This document shows positions 60,164 to 64,000 of a stretch of 64,000 nucleotides of DNA, piece after piece; position 1 is the first letter of the stretch, and every line of letters starts with the position of its first letter. This DNA comes from Terrisporobacter mayombei (GTDB lineage Bacteria > Bacillota > Clostridia > Peptostreptococcales > Peptostreptococcaceae): contig NZ_JAHZMP010000002.1 of NCBI RefSeq assembly GCF_020748465.1, positions 310,001-374,000 of the forward strand, in the 5' to 3' direction. The translations under genes were made by a program, and so were the position numbers. The notes below the pieces were generated by a model. The model was not told the DNA's origin, searched no databases, and saw nothing but the letters and a program-made list of their open reading frames with translations.

Positions 60164-62944
60164 ATGAATACTATAAAAAGATATGAAAATTTAAATGATA
60201 AAAGAAAGATTGTTCAAGAGGTTGCTAATAAAAATTATAATATGGAAAATTTAAAATTGGCAGCATCTTTAGATATTAAAATATTATTAGAAAAATTAAA
60301 TTCTTCTGTACATGGTATGGAAGAAAAAGAAGTAATAAATAGTCGTAATACCCATGGTAAAAATGAGATTACACGTGAAAGAAAAAAGTCTTTAACAAAG
60401 AGATTAGTAGAGTCATTTATTAATCCATTTACTATTATATTGTTTTGTCTTGCTATTGTATCAACAATAACAGATATTGTATTACCTTATATTCAAGGAG
60501 CTCCAGAGAATGTGGATCCTTTAACTGTAATAATTATTTTGACAATGGTAGTAGCATCAGGAGCACTTCGCTATATTCAAGAAACACGTTCAGGAAATGC
60601 AGCGGAAAAATTATTATCTATGATAACTACAACATGTTCAGTTGAAAGAAAAGAAAAGGGACAAAAAGAAATTCCACTAGAAGAGGTAGTAGCAGGTGAT
60701 ATTATACATCTTTCAGCAGGAGATATGTTACCAGCAGATGTTCGCATAATTGAGGCAAAAGATTTGTTTATAAGTCAATCTGCTCTTACTGGAGAAAGTG
60801 AACCAGTTGAAAAGATTCATACTAAGGCTACAAAAGATTATGATGTTATAACAGAATATCATAACCTTGCATTTATGGGTAGTAATGTTATCAGTGGTTC
60901 TGCTAAGGCAGTAGTAATAGCAGTTGGAGATAAGACAATGTTTGGCTCAATGGCTAAATCAGTAGCAGGAGAAGCAGTGGAAACTAACTTTACAAAAGGT
61001 GTAAATTCAGTATCTTGGGTATTAATTCGATTTATGTTAATAATGGTACCTATTGTATTCTTTGTAAATGGAATAACAAAGGGTGATTGGTTAGAAGCTT
61101 TCTTATTTGCCATCTCCGTGGCAGTAGGTTTAACTCCAGAAATGTTACCAATGATAGTGACAACTTGTCTTGCAAAAGGTGCAGTTGCCATGTCTAAGAA
61201 AAAAACAATTATTAAAAATTTAAATTCTATCCAAAATTTCGGAGCTATGGATATACTTTGTACTGATAAAACAGGAACACTAACTCAAGATAAAGTTGTT
61301 TTGGAGTATTATATGGACTTACAAGGTGAAGAAAATTCTCGTATATTGCGTCATGCATATTTAAATAGTTTCTTCCAAACAGGATATAAAAATTTAATGG
61401 ATAGAGCAATTATTACTAGAACAGAAGAGGAAGAGGCTAAGGATAAGGCATTGACAGATTTATCAGAGGCTTATCACAAAGTAGATGAAATACCATTTGA
61501 TTTTACACGCCGTCGTCTAAGTGTAGTAGTAGAGAATTCAAATGGAAAATCTCAAATGATTACAAAAGGTGCTGTAGAAGAAATGTTATCCATATGTGAC
61601 TTTGCAGATTACAATGGTGAAATAATACCACTTACAACAAAAGTTAAAAAAGAAATACTTGCTAGGGTTAATGATTTAAATGAAGATGGAATGAGAGTAA
61701 TTGCTTTGGCTCAAAAAACAAACCCATCTCCAGTTGGATCATTTGGAGTAAAAGATGAATGTGAAATGGTATTGCTTGGATACTTAGCATTCCTTGATCC
61801 ACCAAAAGAAAGTACTAAAGATGCTATTAAAGTATTAAAGGAACATGGAGTAACAACAAAAATATTAACAGGTGATAACGAAAAAGTTACTCGCTGTATT
61901 TGTCGCCAAGTTGGTTTAAGAGTAGAAAATATATTATTAGGATCTGATATAGAAAAAATGTCCTCAGATGAATTAAAGGATGCTGTTGAAAAAACAATAG
62001 TATTTGCAAAACTTTCACCAGAGCAAAAATCAACAATTGTTACTGTTTTAAGAGAAAATGGTCATACAGTTGGATTTATGGGAGATGGTATTAACGATGC
62101 TGTGGCTATGAAATCAGCAGATGTGGGGATTTCTGTAGATAGTGCCGTTGATATTGCAAAAGAATCAGCAGATGTAATTTTATTAGAAAAAAGTTTAATG
62201 GTATTAGAAGAAGGTATTATTGAAGGACGTAAAACTTATGCTAATATGATTAAATATATCAAAATGACAGCTTCATCAAACTTTGGAAATATGTTTTCAG
62301 TACTAGCTGCAAGTGCATTACTTCCATTCTTACCAATGATGAGTGTTCATCTTATAATGTTAAACTTGATTTATGATATATCTTGTATAGCTATTCCATG
62401 GGATAATGTTGATGAAGAATTTATTAAAGAACCAAAAGCTTGGGATGCTTCATCTATTGGAAGTTTTATGGTTTGGATTGGACCAACAAGTTCTGTATTT
62501 GACTGGACAACATACTTGATAATGTACTTTATAATATGCCCACAATTTGTATCTAATGGAGCATTATATAACACAATTGCAGATGGAACAATTGTTCAAA
62601 GTGGTATCTTTGCTGGATTAGATATGAAAGCAACTTATGTAGCAATGTTCCAAGCAGGTTGGTTTGTAGAGTCTATGTGGACTCAAACATTAGTAATTCA
62701 TATGATTAGAACTCAAAAAATTCCTTTTATTCAAAGTAGAGCATCAGCGTCTTTAACTCTTCTTACTTGTGGTGGAATAGGATTACTAACAGCTATTCCT
62801 TTTACACCATTTGGAAAGGCCCTTGGTTTTGTTACACTTCCAGGAGTATACTTCTTGTACTTGGGAGCTACAGTATTTTTATATATGTGCTTAGTAACTA
62901 TTTTGAAAAAAGTATATGTTAAGCGTTATGGTAGCTTAATGTAG
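60164..62944 (+). CDS. mgtA: Magnesium-transporting P-type ATPase
   Basis: The 926-residue P-type ATPase (type IIIB) imports Mg2+ at low external concentration. Key motifs in order are TGES in [27 protein letters not shown] in the fourth helix, the phosphorylated Asp in [11 protein letters not shown], the KGA nucleotide-binding site (TKGAVEEML), LTGDNEKVT and [20 protein letters not shown]. The C-terminal helices carry the MgtA pattern [16 protein letters not shown]. Arginine codons CGC and CGT are more frequent than in its neighbours. It is controlled by the M-box upstream. Confidence 0.95.
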   Translation: MNTIKRYENLNDKRKIVQEVANKNYNMENLKLAASLDIKILLEKLNSSVHGMEEKEVINSRNTHGKNEITRERKKSLTKRLVESFINPFTIILFCLAIVSTITDIVLPYIQGAPENVDPLTVIIILTMVVASGALRYIQETRSGNAAEKLLSMITTTCSVERKEKGQKEIPLEEVVAGDIIHLSAGDMLPADVRIIEAKDLFISQSALTGESEPVEKIHTKATKDYDVITEYHNLAFMGSNVISGSAKAVVIAVGDKTMFGSMAKSVAGEAVETNFTKGVNSVSWVLIRFMLIMVPIVFFVNGITKGDWLEAFLFAISVAVGLTPEMLPMIVTTCLAKGAVAMSKKKTIIKNLNSIQNFGAMDILCTDKTGTLTQDKVVLEYYMDLQGEENSRILRHAYLNSFFQTGYKNLMDRAIITRTEEEEAKDKALTDLSEAYHKVDEIPFDFTRRRLSVVVENSNGKSQMITKGAVEEMLSICDFADYNGEIIPLTTKVKKEILARVNDLNEDGMRVIALAQKTNPSPVGSFGVKDECEMVLLGYLAFLDPPKESTKDAIKVLKEHGVTTKILTGDNEKVTRCICRQVGLRVENILLGSDIEKMSSDELKDAVEKTIVFAKLSPEQKSTIVTVLRENGHTVGFMGDGINDAVAMKSADVGISVDSAVDIAKESADVILLEKSLMVLEEGIIEGRKTYANMIKYIKMTASSNFGNMFSVLAASALLPFLPMMSVHLIMLNLIYDISCIAIPWDNVDEEFIKEPKAWDASSIGSFMVWIGPTSSVFDWTTYLIMYFIICPQFVSNGALYNTIADGTIVQSGIFAGLDMKATYVAMFQAGWFVESMWTQTLVIHMIRTQKIPFIQSRASASLTLLTCGGIGLLTAIPFTPFGKALGFVTLPGVYFLYLGATVFLYMCLVTILKKVYVKRYGSLM

Positions 62945-62958
62945 GATATAAAATTGAG

Positions 62959-62993
62959 AAAAGCTACTAATTTAATATTAGTAGCTTTTTTAT
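62959..62993 (+). terminator. Terminator after mgtA
   Basis: AAAAGCTACTAAT pairs with ATTAGTAGCTTTT, followed by T-rich sequence. Confidence 0.88.
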
Positions 62994-63036
62994 AATGGAA
63001 AATAACTGATAAGTACTTTAACTTTTTTCTAAAGTA

Positions 63037-63537
63037 CTAAACAGCCATATTCTTTTTTTCTTCGTATGAATTTAAAATAGTATCACATCGTTTGTTTATA
63101 TACTTACTTATTAATACCAGTACAATATTTAATGATATTATAGTAAGAAAAATAGCCAGATTATTTGATGATAATAAAATGAGTTTGGCTTTTTCCAGAG
63201 AGTATATAAATAGAATCATAAGTACAATACATTCAATATAGAACATAAGAAGATCTAAGAAGTCTTTGTAAATATGAGTCGTACCTAAAATACTTTTTTT
63301 AGTTACTAAAGAAGATACTTTACTAAATAATCCATATTTTTTAAATATGATTATAGTAGTTTTTAGTAGTTTTAATATTAGTATTAAAGGAATAAGGCAA
63401 ACCATAATAAGTCTAATATTAATATATATATATATTGTATCCACATAAAGATTTTTACTTAACAATAGTAATAGTGGTATATCAACAAGTAATAATAGGG
63501 CATTTATTGAGATTTTATTTATTTTTAATTCTTTCAC
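63037..63537 (-). CDS. Hypothetical four-helix membrane protein (166 aa)
   Basis: Four membrane segments at about residues 10-26, 40-62, 92-112 and 124-146, with a basic loop (KKYGLFSKVSSLVTKKS) between the second and third. It may belong to the DUF2975-like group, but the match is weak. AAGGAG lies before the start on the minus strand. It is convergent with mgtA and alone. Confidence 0.65.
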   Translation of the reverse strand: MKELKINKISINALLLLVDIPLLLLLSKNLYVDTIYIYINIRLIMVCLIPLILILKLLKTTIIIFKKYGLFSKVSSLVTKKSILGTTHIYKDFLDLLMFYIECIVLMILFIYSLEKAKLILLSSNNLAIFLTIISLNIVLVLISKYINKRCDTILNSYEEKKNMAV

Positions 63538-63689
63538 TGTAGCTCTCCTTAATAGTTTCTATTAATTTATATTAAGTATAACATAAATTTTGAAAATTCA
63601 TAAACAAATTCACTGAAAATCCCATATATTGATATGACTAGGTATTTATTTGAAAACCTATTAATATTAATAAAAAAGTTGGTGAGAAA

Positions 63690-64000
63690 ATGTATAAATT
63701 CAAAAGCTTAACCCCGGTGAATGGATTGGATTATAATAATCTAGAAAATGCTAGACAAAACAATTATTGTTGGTCAATGAGTGAACTAGATGACTATATA
63801 TATGTAGGTACAGGTAGAAATATAATACTAGTAATACTTAAAACTTATTTTGGAAATAAATTAAATATACCAACATCTATATATGCACCAAATCAAGATA
63901 ATAAAGCTGAAATTTGGAGACATAAAAAAGACTGTCCAGACTCTTGGGAAAAAGTATTTACAGCTAAAGATGAAAGAGAATATGGGTTTAGATATATGGT
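63690..64000 (+). CDS. N-terminal part of an unidentified protein (runs off the window)
   Basis: ATG 63690 follows GGTGAG, and the frame stays open to the end of the window (103 codons). The product has no signal peptide and contains NYCWSMSELDDYIYVGTGRN, APNQDNKAEIWRHKKDCPDS and a later WEKVF. This rhythm of Trp and 'DYIYVGT' strands suggests kelch- or WD-like beta-propeller blades. The function is unknown. Confidence 0.6.
   Translation, partial: MYKFKSLTPVNGLDYNNLENARQNNYCWSMSELDDYIYVGTGRNIILVILKTYFGNKLNIPTSIYAPNQDNKAEIWRHKKDCPDSWEKVFTAKDEREYGFRYM

Noticed and set aside
1..64000. tRNA, rRNA and CRISPR arrays
   Set aside because: I looked for CCA-ended cloverleaf sequences, conserved rRNA stretches and regularly spaced short repeats on both strands and saw none; a dedicated tool could still find a diverged tRNA.

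Overview
The window is AT-rich chromosomal DNA, apparently well below 35% G+C by eye, with strong GGAGG-type ribosome binding sites, AGA/ATA/TTA-rich codon use and many intrinsic terminators. Reverse rubrerythrin, Bce-type peptide-antibiotic modules, a PfoR-type membrane protein and corrinoid methyltransfer genes point to an anaerobic Firmicute, most likely a Clostridium. I saw no rRNA, tRNA, CRISPR array, phage structural gene or intact insertion sequence.

Left part (1-20.9 kb). A reverse rubrerythrin is followed by an aromatic amino acid operon, aroF-aroA-aroC-pheA-tyrA. This operon is preceded by an unusually clear attenuator: a 44-codon leader peptide packed with Phe, Tyr and Trp, an antiterminator segment inside its last codons, and a terminator just before aroF. 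A PfoR-type membrane protein with a folded leader and pyrC come next. Then follows a sensor kinase, a response regulator split by an in-frame stop, and a three-gene ABC exporter, a layout like the linearmycin-resistance module of Bacillus. Metabolic genes (a FakA-like fragment protein, a MazG-like protein, dapB), a second small ABC exporter and a lipoprotein phosphoesterase complete this part.

Middle (20.9-49.1 kb). uppP and a complete BceRS-BceAB-like module carry near-identical 38-bp upstream elements, so they probably form one cell-envelope-stress regulon. YitT and MurJ follow. Next is a five-gene corrinoid methyltransfer operon: three UroD-family methyltransferases, one cobalamin carrier protein and one reductive activator. 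The substrate is unknown. A divergent TetR/YhgE-Pip pair has clear operators. A repeat protein with a C-terminal membrane anchor and a recent 372-bp internal duplication is the least recognisable gene. Peptide uptake and breakdown (YfcC-type carrier plus PepD) and a GntR(YtrA)-ABC-secreted protein operon under a 56-bp perfect inverted repeat follow.

Right part (49.1-64 kb). A two-component system plus ABC transporter (49.4-54.3 kb) is visibly richer in G+C and uses different codons. It is bordered by a decayed IS66-type tnpB remnant, so it looks acquired. dgt, a second deformylase and a TSUP permease follow. An M-box magnesium riboswitch, its terminator, small ORFs and a Shine-Dalgarno-sequestering hairpin lead into the Mg2+ P-type ATPase mgtA. 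The window ends inside a gene that starts at 63690.
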